Part shown: positions 7,507-15,383 of the stretch, piece after piece
Position numbering within the stretch: position 1 is the stretch's first letter
Layout of the letters: every line of letters starts with the position of its first letter
DNA from: an uncultured Bacteroidales bacterium
GTDB lineage: Bacteria; Bacteroidota; Bacteroidia; Bacteroidales; Paludibacteraceae
DNA: 38,879 nt
Direction of reading: 5' to 3'
NCBI GenBank assembly: GCA_902799875.1
Contig: CADCCH010000017.1
Coordinates: 1-38,879 of the forward strand
Notes under the pieces: generated by a model
What the model saw: the letters and a program-made list of their open reading frames with translations, nothing else
What the model was told of the DNA's origin: nothing
Database searches by the model: none
Made by a program: the position numbers and the translations under genes

Positions 7507-9690
7507 ATGAATATAACACATGAGGATTTAGTTAACGCGCTACAAACCTATTTCGGTTTTGACACGTTTAAGGGTAATCAGGAAGCTATCATTCGCAATG
7601 TGATAGAGGGTAACGACACGTTTGTGCTGATGCCTACGGGTGGTGGAAAGAGCTTGTGCTACCAGTTACCGTCGTTGGTGATGGATGGTGTAGCGATTGT
7701 TATTTCGCCGTTGATAGCGCTGATGAAGAACCAGGTAGATGCGATGCGCAATTATTCGGAAGAAGAGGGTGTGGCGCATTTTATCAACTCGAGTCTGAGT
7801 CGCGGAGAGATCAATGCGGTAAGGGATGATGTAGTTTCCGGCAAGACGAAGTTGCTGTATCTGGCTCCGGAGAGTTTGCAGAAGAACGAGAATGTAGACT
7901 TCTTGAAAGGTGTGAAGATCAGTTTTTATGCGGTGGATGAGGCGCATTGTATCTCGGAATGGGGTCATGATTTCCGTCCGGAGTACAGTCAGATCCGCAG
8001 TATGGTACAGCGGATCGGCAAGGCGCCGATTATTGCGTTGACGGCAACGGCTACGCCGAAGGTGCAGAAGGATATCCAGAAGAACTTGGGTATGCCGGAC
8101 GCAACGGTTTTCAAGAGCAGTTTCAACCGTCCGAATTTGTATTACGAAGTACGTCCGAAGACGGCGGATATCGATAAAGACCTGGTACGTTTCATCCGCG
8201 GGATGGAAGGCAAGAGCGGTATTGTGTACTGTCTGGCGCGTAAGGAAGTAGAAGATCTGGCGCAGGTGCTGCAGGTGAACGGTATTTCTGCACGCCCGTA
8301 TCATGCAGGTATGGACGCTTCGACACGAAGTGCGAATCAGGATGCATTCCTGATGGAGGAGTGCCAGGTGATCGTAGCGACGATTGCGTTCGGTATGGGT
8401 ATCGACAAGCCGGATGTGCGGTTTGTGGTGCATTACGATATTCCAAAGAGCCTGGAGGGATACTATCAAGAGACCGGACGTGCGGGTCGTGACGGCGGCG
8501 AAGGACTGTGTATCTGCTATTATGCGCAAGAGGATATTGAGCGTTTGAGACGTTTCCAGCAGGGTAAGACGCCGAAGGAGATCGGCATCGGTAATCAGTT
8601 GTTGTTTGAGACCCAGAGTTATGCGGAGAGTACAATCTGCCGGCGTAAGTTGCTGTTGCACTATTTCGGAGAAGAGTATACGGAGGAAAAGTGCGGTAAC
8701 TGCGATAACTGTCGTAAGACCTACAAGCAGATTGATGCAAGTGAGTTGCTGCAATTGGCTCTGGAGACGATCCAGCAGGTGAACGAGAAGCACAAAGCGG
8801 AACATATCGTAGATATTCTGCACGGAAACCAGACAGCGGAGGTAATGAGTTACCACCACGACGAGTTGGAGAACTTCGGTGCGGCAAGTGATGAAGAGGA
8901 GAGTACGCTTCACGCCATCCTGCGTCAGGCTCTGGTGGTAGGCATGATCAAGAAAGATGTCGATTCGTACGGTGACTTGAAGTTGACGAAGGATGGCACG
9001 AAGTTCATCCGCAAGCCGGGCAAGTTCGAAGTGCCGATAGAGGTTCAGGACGAGGATGAGGACTTGATGGACGGAGCCGGTGCTACATGTGCAGCGGCAG
9101 ATGAAGTGTTGTTCTCCATTCTGAAAGATATCCGCCGCAAGGTAGCCAAGAAGAACGATGTACCGCCGTTCGTTATTTTCCAGGATCCGAGTCTGGAAGC
9201 GATGGCGACCACCTACCCCATCACGATGGAGGAATTGATGACCATCCCGGGTGTGGGTGTGGCGAAGGCGAAACGTTATGGCGACGAGTTCCTGAAGATC
9301 ATCAAAGAGTACGTCGATGAGAATGAGATTATTCGTCCGGAAGATTTGCGTATTCGCACGGTCGCCAAGAAATCCACCCGTAAGAAACAGATTATTCAGG
9401 CGATTGACCGACGTGTGGATCTGGATGATTTGGCAGAGAGCAACGGCATGTCGATGGAGGAGATGATGGATGAGTTGGAGGCGATTGTATTCAGCGGCAC
9501 GAAGATCAACATCAACTACTTCATCAAAGAGGTTGTTGATCCGGACGAAGAAGCGGAGATATATGAATACTTCAAGAGTGCCGACGACGATAATATCAAG
9601 AAGGCGATGGAGGAGCTGGGTGAGGATTACTACGACGAGATGCATGTGCGATTGGTACGTTTGAAATTTCACTGCGATTTAGGTAACTAA
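7507..9690 (+). CDS. recQ: ATP-dependent DNA helicase RecQ
   Basis: A 727-residue 3'-5' helicase for recombination and fork repair. Superfamily-2 motifs are visible: MPTGGGKSLCYQLP (Walker A, about 43), DEAHCISEWGHDFRP (about 144), ALTATATP, and QETGRAGRDG (motif VI, about 321). The RecQ-C zinc site follows: a Cys near 378 in STICRRK, then CGNCDNC near 395-401. An HRDC domain (about 530-608; FVIFQDPSLEAMATTYP...GVGVAKAKRYG) is followed by an acidic C-terminal extension of about 115 residues. The start at 7507 is chosen because a promoter overlaps the earlier ATG at 7462. A 94-bp structured repeat begins six bases after the stop codon. Confidence 0.95.
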   Translation: MNITHEDLVNALQTYFGFDTFKGNQEAIIRNVIEGNDTFVLMPTGGGKSLCYQLPSLVMDGVAIVISPLIALMKNQVDAMRNYSEEEGVAHFINSSLSRGEINAVRDDVVSGKTKLLYLAPESLQKNENVDFLKGVKISFYAVDEAHCISEWGHDFRPEYSQIRSMVQRIGKAPIIALTATATPKVQKDIQKNLGMPDATVFKSSFNRPNLYYEVRPKTADIDKDLVRFIRGMEGKSGIVYCLARKEVEDLAQVLQVNGISARPYHAGMDASTRSANQDAFLMEECQVIVATIAFGMGIDKPDVRFVVHYDIPKSLEGYYQETGRAGRDGGEGLCICYYAQEDIERLRRFQQGKTPKEIGIGNQLLFETQSYAESTICRRKLLLHYFGEEYTEEKCGNCDNCRKTYKQIDASELLQLALETIQQVNEKHKAEHIVDILHGNQTAEVMSYHHDELENFGAASDEEESTLHAILRQALVVGMIKKDVDSYGDLKLTKDGTKFIRKPGKFEVPIEVQDEDEDLMDGAGATCAAADEVLFSILKDIRRKVAKKNDVPPFVIFQDPSLEAMATTYPITMEELMTIPGVGVAKAKRYGDEFLKIIKEYVDENEIIRPEDLRIRTVAKKSTRKKQIIQAIDRRVDLDDLAESNGMSMEEMMDELEAIVFSGTKININYFIKEVVDPDEEAEIYEYFKSADDDNIKKAMEELGEDYYDEMHVRLVRLKFHCDLGN

Positions 9691-9696
9691 CAAAAA

Positions 9697-9790
9697 ACTC
9701 GGTATGCTACTCATCAAAACCGTACTGCCCCGTACTGCGGTTCAGCGTTCCCAAACCGCTTCACACGCTTTTGATTGAGTACATACCTCG
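9697..9790. repeat. Structured 94-bp element, copy 1 (three-stem fold)
   Basis: The sequence is 91% identical to 11139-11232 over its core. The outer stem pairs GGTATG (9701-9706) with CATACC (9782-9787), TACTC with GAGTA, and ATCAAAA with TTTTGAT: 18 pairs with one bulge on each side (C9707 and T9776). Inside are two hairpins: GTAC/GTAC around TGCCCC (9722-9735), and a longer one from 9737 to 9768 (GCGGT with AC-bulged A-CGC, inner AGCG/CGCT). No protein is encoded. It lies in the recQ-rimO spacer and is followed by an A-rich stretch (9791-9808) before the rimO start. Confidence 0.85.
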
Positions 9791-9808
9791 TAAAAAAATA
9801 AAAAAATA

Positions 9809-11149
9809 GTGAAAAAAGGTGTTGTTGATTTTATCACGCTCGGATGTTCGAAGAACTTGGTGGACGCGGAGCGGGTTATGCGGCAGTTGGAGGCGGCAGG
9901 ATGGAAGTGTGTCCATGATCCGGAAGAGCCGAAAGGGGAAGTGTGCGTGATCAACACCTGCGGATTTATCGGTGACGCCAAAGAGGAGAGCATCAATATG
10001 ATTCTCCAGATGGCGGAGCGAAAGAAGAAGGGGAAGTTGCGGACGTTGATTGTGATGGGGTGTTTGAGTGAGCGGTATCGGGCGGAATTGGAGACAGAGA
10101 TGCCGGAGGTGGATGCGTATTACGGGAAGTTTGATTTCCTCAAAATGGTTGAAAAACTTGCAGACAGTGCTCCCTGCTCATCGAAAATAGTGATGGTTTC
10201 TCCTGAGCAGAAGCACTTTTACGAGCGACATTTAACCACTCCATCCCATTTTGCGTATTTGAAGATCAGCGAGGGATGCAATCGGATGTGTTCGTATTGT
10301 GCGATACCGCTGATCACGGGACGGCATACAAGTCGGCCGAAAGAGGAGATTTTGGAGGAAGTGAAATGGTTGGTTCGTCAGGGTGTGAAGGAGTTGAATG
10401 TGATTGCGCAGGACTTGAGCAGTTACGGGTTGGATCTGGAGAAACGGCATATGCTGCCAGAGCTTATTGATGAGATGGCGCAGATTGAGGGGGTAGAATG
10501 GATACGGTTGCATTATGCCTACCCGACCGATTTTCCGGAGGAGTTGCTGGACGTGATGGCGAGACATAAGAATGTGTGCAAGTATCTGGATATCGCGTTG
10601 CAACATTGTACGGACCATATGTTAGGATTGATGAGACGGCATATTAGCCGGGAAGAGCAAGACGCGTTGATAAAGAAGATACGGGAGAAAGTACCGGGGA
10701 TTTGTATAAGGACGACCCTGTTGGTCGGTCATCCGGGTGAGACAGAGGAAGATTTTGAGGAGCTGAAGGCGTGGGTGAAGGAGATGCGGTTTGAGCGGAT
10801 GGGTTGTTTTGCATACTCGGACGAAGAAGGGACATACGCGAACAAGCATTATAAGGACGATGTGCCGCAGGAAGTGAAGGAACAACGCGCAGCGGAGCTG
10901 ATGGCGATACAGCAAGAGATTAGCGGTGAGTTGATGCAACAATTTGTGGGTACGAGTCAGCGAGTTATTATCGATCGGATTGAAGGTGAGTACGCGATTG
11001 GACGGACGCAGTACGACAGTCCGGAGGTGGATTGCGAAGTGCTGATTAAGAATGAAGGGATAAATGGATTAATGGATGAAGGGAAATTCGTCGATGTATT
11101 CATCACGAAAGCAGAAGAATTTGATTTATACGGCGTGTACTCGGAATGA
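9809..11149 (+). CDS. rimO: Ribosomal protein S12 methylthiotransferase RimO
   Basis: A 446-residue radical-SAM enzyme that adds a methylthio group to an Asp of ribosomal protein S12. The N-terminal UPF0004 domain has its three cluster cysteines in TLGCSKN, INTCGFIGDA and VMGCLSER. The radical-SAM motif is ISEGCNRMCSYCAIP, and a C-terminal TRAM-like domain contains IIDRIEGEYAIGRTQYDSPEVD. FIGDAKEESI and GHPGETEEDF favour RimO over MiaB. The start is GTG at 9809, preceded by an A-rich tract. The last two codons and the stop (TCG GAA TGA) belong to copy 2 of the structured repeat; the stop uses the repeat's variable bulge base. Confidence 0.95.
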   Translation: MKKGVVDFITLGCSKNLVDAERVMRQLEAAGWKCVHDPEEPKGEVCVINTCGFIGDAKEESINMILQMAERKKKGKLRTLIVMGCLSERYRAELETEMPEVDAYYGKFDFLKMVEKLADSAPCSSKIVMVSPEQKHFYERHLTTPSHFAYLKISEGCNRMCSYCAIPLITGRHTSRPKEEILEEVKWLVRQGVKELNVIAQDLSSYGLDLEKRHMLPELIDEMAQIEGVEWIRLHYAYPTDFPEELLDVMARHKNVCKYLDIALQHCTDHMLGLMRRHISREEQDALIKKIREKVPGICIRTTLLVGHPGETEEDFEELKAWVKEMRFERMGCFAYSDEEGTYANKHYKDDVPQEVKEQRAAELMAIQQEISGELMQQFVGTSQRVIIDRIEGEYAIGRTQYDSPEVDCEVLIKNEGINGLMDEGKFVDVFITKAEEFDLYGVYSE

Positions 11150-11232
11150 TACTCATCAAAACCGTCCTGCCCCGGACTGCGGCTCAGCGTTCCCAAACCG
11201 CTTCGCACGCTTTTGATCGAGTACATTCCTCG
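11139..11232. repeat. Structured 94-bp element, copy 2 (overlaps the rimO 3' end)
   Basis: It has the same architecture as 9697-9790. The outer stem is GGAATG (11143-11148) with CATTCC (11224-11229), then TACTC/GAGTA and ATCAAAA/TTTTGAT, with bulges A11149 and C11218. Hairpin 1 is GTCC/GGAC around TGCCCC. Hairpin 2 opens with GCGGC pairing GC-bulged A-CGC. Compared with copy 1, six of the eight differences are three compensated base pairs and two are the bulge bases. The element supplies the final rimO codons. Confidence 0.85.
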
Positions 11233-11296
11233 AATGAAAAGAGTAGAAAATAGTAGAAAGCAGAAAGAAGATAGCATTAAGAAAAATAACGATACT

Positions 11297-11575
11297 ATGC
11301 TAACAAAAGAATTTATCGGTTTGATTTCGAACTCGTCGGGATTGAACAAAAAAGAAACGGAGCACTTGCTGACAACGATGAATGCCGTTGTGCGTGAGAA
11401 CCTGATGGGAGGAAAGACGATTCAGTTGCAAGGTCTCGGTGCGCTGGAGATTAAAGAGCGCAAGGAGCGCGTGATTGTTCATCCGCGGACAGGAGAACGA
11501 ACCGTTGCTCCCAGTAAGAAACAACTGGTATTCAGACCGGTAGCTAACCTGAAAGACGAACTCAAAAAGATTTGA
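11297..11575 (+). CDS. HU/IHF family DNA-binding protein
   Basis: A 92-residue histone-like protein with the IHF/HU fold: helical N-terminus (MLTKEFIGLISNSSGLNKKETEHLL), then beta-arms with GKTIQLQGLGALEIKERKERVIVHPRTGE and the C-terminal VFRPVANLKDEL. The ATG at 11297 is preferred over 11213, because the extra residues would be encoded by the downstream edge of the structured repeat and an A-rich leader, and they do not resemble HU. It ends two bases before the next HU-domain gene. Proteins of this family bend DNA as dimers. Pairing with the adjacent HU-LysM protein is possible but is inference. Confidence 0.85.
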   Translation: MLTKEFIGLISNSSGLNKKETEHLLTTMNAVVRENLMGGKTIQLQGLGALEIKERKERVIVHPRTGERTVAPSKKQLVFRPVANLKDELKKI

Positions 11576-11577
11576 TT

Positions 11578-12651
11578 ATGGCAGATAAATTGAGTTGGAC
11601 CGAATTGCGGCGTGCTTTGGCGGTACGTGCCGGTGTGAGCGAGAAGAAGGCGGGTGCTTTTCTCCAAGCGTTCCAGGTGCAGTTAGTGGAAGCGCTCAAG
11701 CAAGATAAACAAGTAAAAATCAACGGTTTAGGTACGTTCAAACTGCAAGCTGTAGCTCCGCGTAAGAGCGTGAATGTCAAGACCGGAGAGGAGATCACGA
11801 TCGAGGGCTATAACAAGTTGGCTTTTACTCCGGAGGCAGGGGTGAAGGAACTTGTGGAGAGTGGAAAGTGGAAAGAGGAAAGTCCGGCTGCCGACCCCAT
11901 CGATCCCATCCAGAAACTCGGGGCACAGGCAGAGGAGATTGTTGATATACTGGGAGAATTAGGTCAGCGTCCGGGCGAAACGGTTAGCGGTGAGCGGTTA
12001 GCGGTTAGCGAAGAACCGAAAGAAGAGCCCATTCAGGAGCCGGAGAAGGTGGAAGAGCCGAAAGAGCCGGAGAAGGTAGAAGAGTCAGCATTTATACCGG
12101 AGGCGGAACCGGAACCGGAGCCGCAGCCAGAGCCGAAGCCCAAGAAGAAGAAACATCATTTTGTGCGCGACACGTTGATTTGTGTAGTGATTTTGCTGAT
12201 GTTATTGGCGGGTGCTTATTTCTTCTTACGTCATGAGTTAAGCAGTATCATCCAATCGTTGATACAACCGGAACAAACGGAATACGTTGCGCCGGCGCCT
12301 AAGGAGGAAGAACCGGTAATCGAGACAGTTGTTGTCGAAGAACCGGTGGTTAAAGAAGCCTCGGTGGAAGAGGTTGCACCGGTGGAAGATATCCGTGTTT
12401 ATAAGGATTATATATTGACGGAAGAAATCACGCCGGGTAGTCGTTTGGCATGGATTGCGAAGAAACATTACGGGAATAAGGTTTACTGGCCGTACTTGTA
12501 TGATGCCAACAAAGATCACTTGCGTCATCCGAGTCAGATTGCCGTTGGAACGCCTATCCGTGTGCCGCGTTTGACGGAAGCACAATTAGACACCACTTCA
12601 GCGCAGTTTAACCAGTTAAGACAAGAAGCGGAAGAAGCTTGCAAGAAGTAA
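11578..12651 (+). CDS. HU-domain, transmembrane, LysM fusion protein
   Basis: A 357-residue protein joins three parts. Residues 1-95 are an HU/IHF-like DNA-binding domain (LSWTELRRALAVRAGVSEKKAGAFL; VKINGLGTFKL; RKSVNVKTGEEI). Residues 100-192 are an acidic, proline-rich linker (EPEPEPQPEPKPKKKK) containing two heptamer DNA arrays. A hydrophobic helix at about 198-217 is followed by a second acidic linker and a C-terminal LysM-like domain at about 277-332 (YILTEEITPGSRLAWIAKKHYGN...IRVP). The order predicts cytoplasmic DNA binding, one membrane span and a periplasmic peptidoglycan-binding end, a physical link between nucleoid and wall. ATG 11578 is chosen over TTG 11572. Topology is inferred. 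Confidence 0.85.
   Translation: MADKLSWTELRRALAVRAGVSEKKAGAFLQAFQVQLVEALKQDKQVKINGLGTFKLQAVAPRKSVNVKTGEEITIEGYNKLAFTPEAGVKELVESGKWKEESPAADPIDPIQKLGAQAEEIVDILGELGQRPGETVSGERLAVSEEPKEEPIQEPEKVEEPKEPEKVEESAFIPEAEPEPEPQPEPKPKKKKHHFVRDTLICVVILLMLLAGAYFFLRHELSSIIQSLIQPEQTEYVAPAPKEEEPVIETVVVEEPVVKEASVEEVAPVEDIRVYKDYILTEEITPGSRLAWIAKKHYGNKVYWPYLYDANKDHLRHPSQIAVGTPIRVPRLTEAQLDTTSAQFNQLRQEAEEACKK
11854..11881. repeat. Heptamer tandem array, four copies, inside the HU-LysM gene
   Basis: GTGGAGA, GTGGAAA, GTGGAAA, GAGGAAA in direct succession. A 7-nt unit rotates the reading frame, so the four copies encode a non-repetitive peptide at the HU-linker junction. Gain or loss of one unit would frameshift the gene. 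Confidence 0.75.
11981..12010. repeat. Heptamer tandem array CGGTTAG, four copies, inside the HU-LysM gene
   Basis: CGGTTAG, CGGTGAG, CGGTTAG, CGGTTAG followed by CG. It encodes part of the disordered linker before the transmembrane helix. It has the same unit length and copy number as the array 100 bp upstream, but a different sequence. Confidence 0.8.
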
Positions 12652-15383
12652 TTCACATAGAAGGAGCGGACACCCATAACCTGAAACATATATCGGTTGA
12701 TATACCACGCAATCAATTGGTGGTGGTGACGGGTGTGAGCGGCAGCGGTAAAAGTTCGCTGGCTTTCGACACATTGTATGCCGAAGGTCAGCGTCGTTAT
12801 GTAGAGAGTCTGAGTGCCTATGCGCGTCAGTTTATGGGTAGGATGCAGAAACCGGAGGTAGAGAAGATCGAAGGTATCCCACCGGCTATTGCCATCCAAC
12901 AGAAAGTGACGAGTCGTAACCCGCGTTCAACGGTGGGTACGGTGACAGAGATATACGACTACCTTAAGTTAATGTACGCGCGCGTAGGTCATACGTATTC
13001 GCCTGTAAGCGGCGAAGAGGTACGTCGCAACACGATACGCGATGTGGTACAATACATGGAAACGCAAGAGGTAGGTACTCGTCTGTATCTGCTGAGTCCT
13101 ATTGTGCTACCGGAAGGTCGTACGTTGCAGGAGCAGTTGGCGTTATGGCAGAGTCAGGGTTTCAGTCGTTTGCTGATTGACGGCGACACCGTGCGCCTGG
13201 ACGATAGCGCTTGGCAGAAAGTGGAGGGTCACGAAGCGTATCTGCTGGTCGATCGTATTATTGTGGATCGCGAACCAGCTACCAGTAACCGTTTTGCGGA
13301 TTCTGTCCAAACAGCTTTCTTTGAAGGCAACGGCGAGTGCCGTATATGGGTGGATAAGAAAGAGAAAGTCTTCTCTGAACGTTTTGAGGCGGACGGTATA
13401 CAGTTCATCGAGCCGAGCGAGCATCTGTTTGATTTCAACAGTCCGGTCGGTGCGTGTCCCGAGTGCAAAGGAGTAGGATCCGTGATGGGCATTGATCCGG
13501 ATCTGGTCGTACCGGATAAGTCCAAGACCATCTACGAAGGGGCGATTGCGTGCTGGCAGAGCGAGAAGATGAAAGCGTGGCAAGATGAGTTGGTGTTCAA
13601 TGCCGCCAAGTTTGATTTCCCGATTCATACACCTTTCTATGCATTGACAACCGAACAGAAACAGCTGATTTGGCAAGGGAACGAATATTTTAGGGGTCTG
13701 CATGTATTCTTTAAGGAACTGGAACGCGAGCAGTATTCCAAGTTGCAGTACCGTGTGATGTTAGCGCGGTATAAAGGCAAGACGACTTGTCCGGTCTGCA
13801 AGGGTTTTCATTTGCGTAAGGAGGCGGAGTACGTGCAGGTCGGAGGCAAGAGCATCCAGCAGTTATGTGCAATGCCTATCCAAGAACTGGACGAATGGTT
13901 TGAGACACTGCAACTAAGCGACATAGAGATGCAGACCATCGATATTGTGCTCAAGGAGATACGTGCCCGGTTGCAGTTCATGAAAGATGTCGGTTTGAGT
14001 TATCTGACACTCAATCGCCAGAGCAACACGCTGTCCGGCGGAGAGAGTCAGCGTATCACGTTAGCCAAGTCGTTGGGCAGCAGTCTAGTGGGGTCTTTGT
14101 ATGTGTTGGATGAGCCATCTATCGGTCTTCATCCGCGTGATACGGAACGTCTGATACGGGTACTGAAACAGCTGCGCGATTTGGGTAATACGATTGTGGT
14201 GGTGGAGCATGACGAGGATATCATTGCCGCAGCGGATTATATCATTGAGATAGGTCCGGCGGCCGGTAGGCATGGAGGAGAAGTGGTTTATGAAGGTCGT
14301 CCGAGACCGGAGATGTTCACTTTTAGTATCCCGCAACAACGAAGACACTGGAATAATTATATTGAGGTAGAGGGTGCGTGTGAGAACAACTTGCAAAATC
14401 TGACCGTACGTTTTCCGCTGCATGTGATGACTTGCGTGACGGGTGTGAGTGGTAGCGGTAAGAGTAGTTTGGTAAGTAAGGTGCTCTACCCTGCTCTCAA
14501 GAAACATTACGGAGGTGTTTTTGCGGAACACACGGGTGATTTCGGTCACTTACACGGCAGTTTACAGTTGATGCGGGATATTGAGTTTGTGGACCAGAAT
14601 CCGCTCAGCCGCAGCAGTCGTTCGAATCCTGTTACTTATTTGAAGGCTTACGACGAGATACGTCGTTTGTATGCGGATCAGCCCTTGGCGAAGCAGTTAG
14701 GTTACACGCCGGCACATTTCAGTTTCAACACGCCGGGTGGACGATGCGAGACCTGTCAAGGTGAGGGAACGATCACGATCGAGATGCAGTTCATGGCGGA
14801 TCTGGTCTTAGAGTGCGAACAGTGTCACGGGCAGCGCTTCAAACAAGATGTACTGGACGTACATTACCGCGGCAAATCGATATACGATATTCTCTGTATG
14901 ACCGTCAACCAAGCGATTGATTTCTTCAGCGAGGATCCGGAGTGCGAGCGTATCGTTCGGCGTCTCAAACCCTTGCAGGAGGTAGGTATCGGTTATGTAC
15001 AGTTAGGTCAGAGTAGCAGCACCCTCTCCGGTGGCGAGAGTCAGCGCGTCAAACTGGCTTCTTTCCTGGCAGAAGAAGACAACACGCCGACGATTTTTGT
15101 GTTTGACGAGCCGACTACGGGTTTGCATCACAAGGATATCGAAGTGCTGCTCAAAGCTCTGAATAGGTTGATCAGCAAAGGCCACACCGTCATTATTATC
15201 GAACATAACCCGGCGGTGATCTTGGCGGCGGATCATGTAATTGATTTGGGTCCGGAAGGTGGTAAAGAAGGCGGACGAATCGTTTGCTGCGGTACACCCG
15301 AAGAAATAGCCCAATGCAAAGACAGTTATACAGGCAAGTATCTTGCTCAACTCATAGAACGAACTAATAAAACAAGCTTATGA
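12639..15383 (+). CDS. uvrA: Excinuclease ABC subunit UvrA
   Basis: A 914-residue damage-recognition ATPase of nucleotide excision repair. Two ABC modules are present: Walker A GVSGSGKSSLAFDTLYAEGQRRYVE split around residue 33 and again near 601, with signatures LSGGESQR near 466 and 798. The second zinc module CETC...CEQC (about 704-731) is intact. In the first zinc module only CPEC is seen after FNSPVGA; the usual preceding C-x-x-C is replaced by EADG. Translation must start at TTG 12639, because no ATG or GTG precedes the conserved IEGADTHNLK segment. The start overlaps the HU-LysM gene by 13 bases. Its stop overlaps the next ATG by four (ATGA). Confidence 0.95.
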   Translation: MQEVIHIEGADTHNLKHISVDIPRNQLVVVTGVSGSGKSSLAFDTLYAEGQRRYVESLSAYARQFMGRMQKPEVEKIEGIPPAIAIQQKVTSRNPRSTVGTVTEIYDYLKLMYARVGHTYSPVSGEEVRRNTIRDVVQYMETQEVGTRLYLLSPIVLPEGRTLQEQLALWQSQGFSRLLIDGDTVRLDDSAWQKVEGHEAYLLVDRIIVDREPATSNRFADSVQTAFFEGNGECRIWVDKKEKVFSERFEADGIQFIEPSEHLFDFNSPVGACPECKGVGSVMGIDPDLVVPDKSKTIYEGAIACWQSEKMKAWQDELVFNAAKFDFPIHTPFYALTTEQKQLIWQGNEYFRGLHVFFKELEREQYSKLQYRVMLARYKGKTTCPVCKGFHLRKEAEYVQVGGKSIQQLCAMPIQELDEWFETLQLSDIEMQTIDIVLKEIRARLQFMKDVGLSYLTLNRQSNTLSGGESQRITLAKSLGSSLVGSLYVLDEPSIGLHPRDTERLIRVLKQLRDLGNTIVVVEHDEDIIAAADYIIEIGPAAGRHGGEVVYEGRPRPEMFTFSIPQQRRHWNNYIEVEGACENNLQNLTVRFPLHVMTCVTGVSGSGKSSLVSKVLYPALKKHYGGVFAEHTGDFGHLHGSLQLMRDIEFVDQNPLSRSSRSNPVTYLKAYDEIRRLYADQPLAKQLGYTPAHFSFNTPGGRCETCQGEGTITIEMQFMADLVLECEQCHGQRFKQDVLDVHYRGKSIYDILCMTVNQAIDFFSEDPECERIVRRLKPLQEVGIGYVQLGQSSSTLSGGESQRVKLASFLAEEDNTPTIFVFDEPTTGLHHKDIEVLLKALNRLISKGHTVIIIEHNPAVILAADHVIDLGPEGGKEGGRIVCCGTPEEIAQCKDSYTGKYLAQLIERTNKTSL

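Noticed and set aside
7666..9672. A 668-codon open frame on the minus strand opposite recQ
   Set aside because: It mirrors the codon pattern of recQ, has no recognisable domains, and lacks a promoter. RecQ on the plus strand has all expected motifs.
9697..9790. Structured repeat considered as an integron attC site or a simple intrinsic terminator
   Set aside because: The conserved GTT/AAC core-site pattern of attC and any integron integrase are absent, and no T-run follows the hairpin as a terminator would need.
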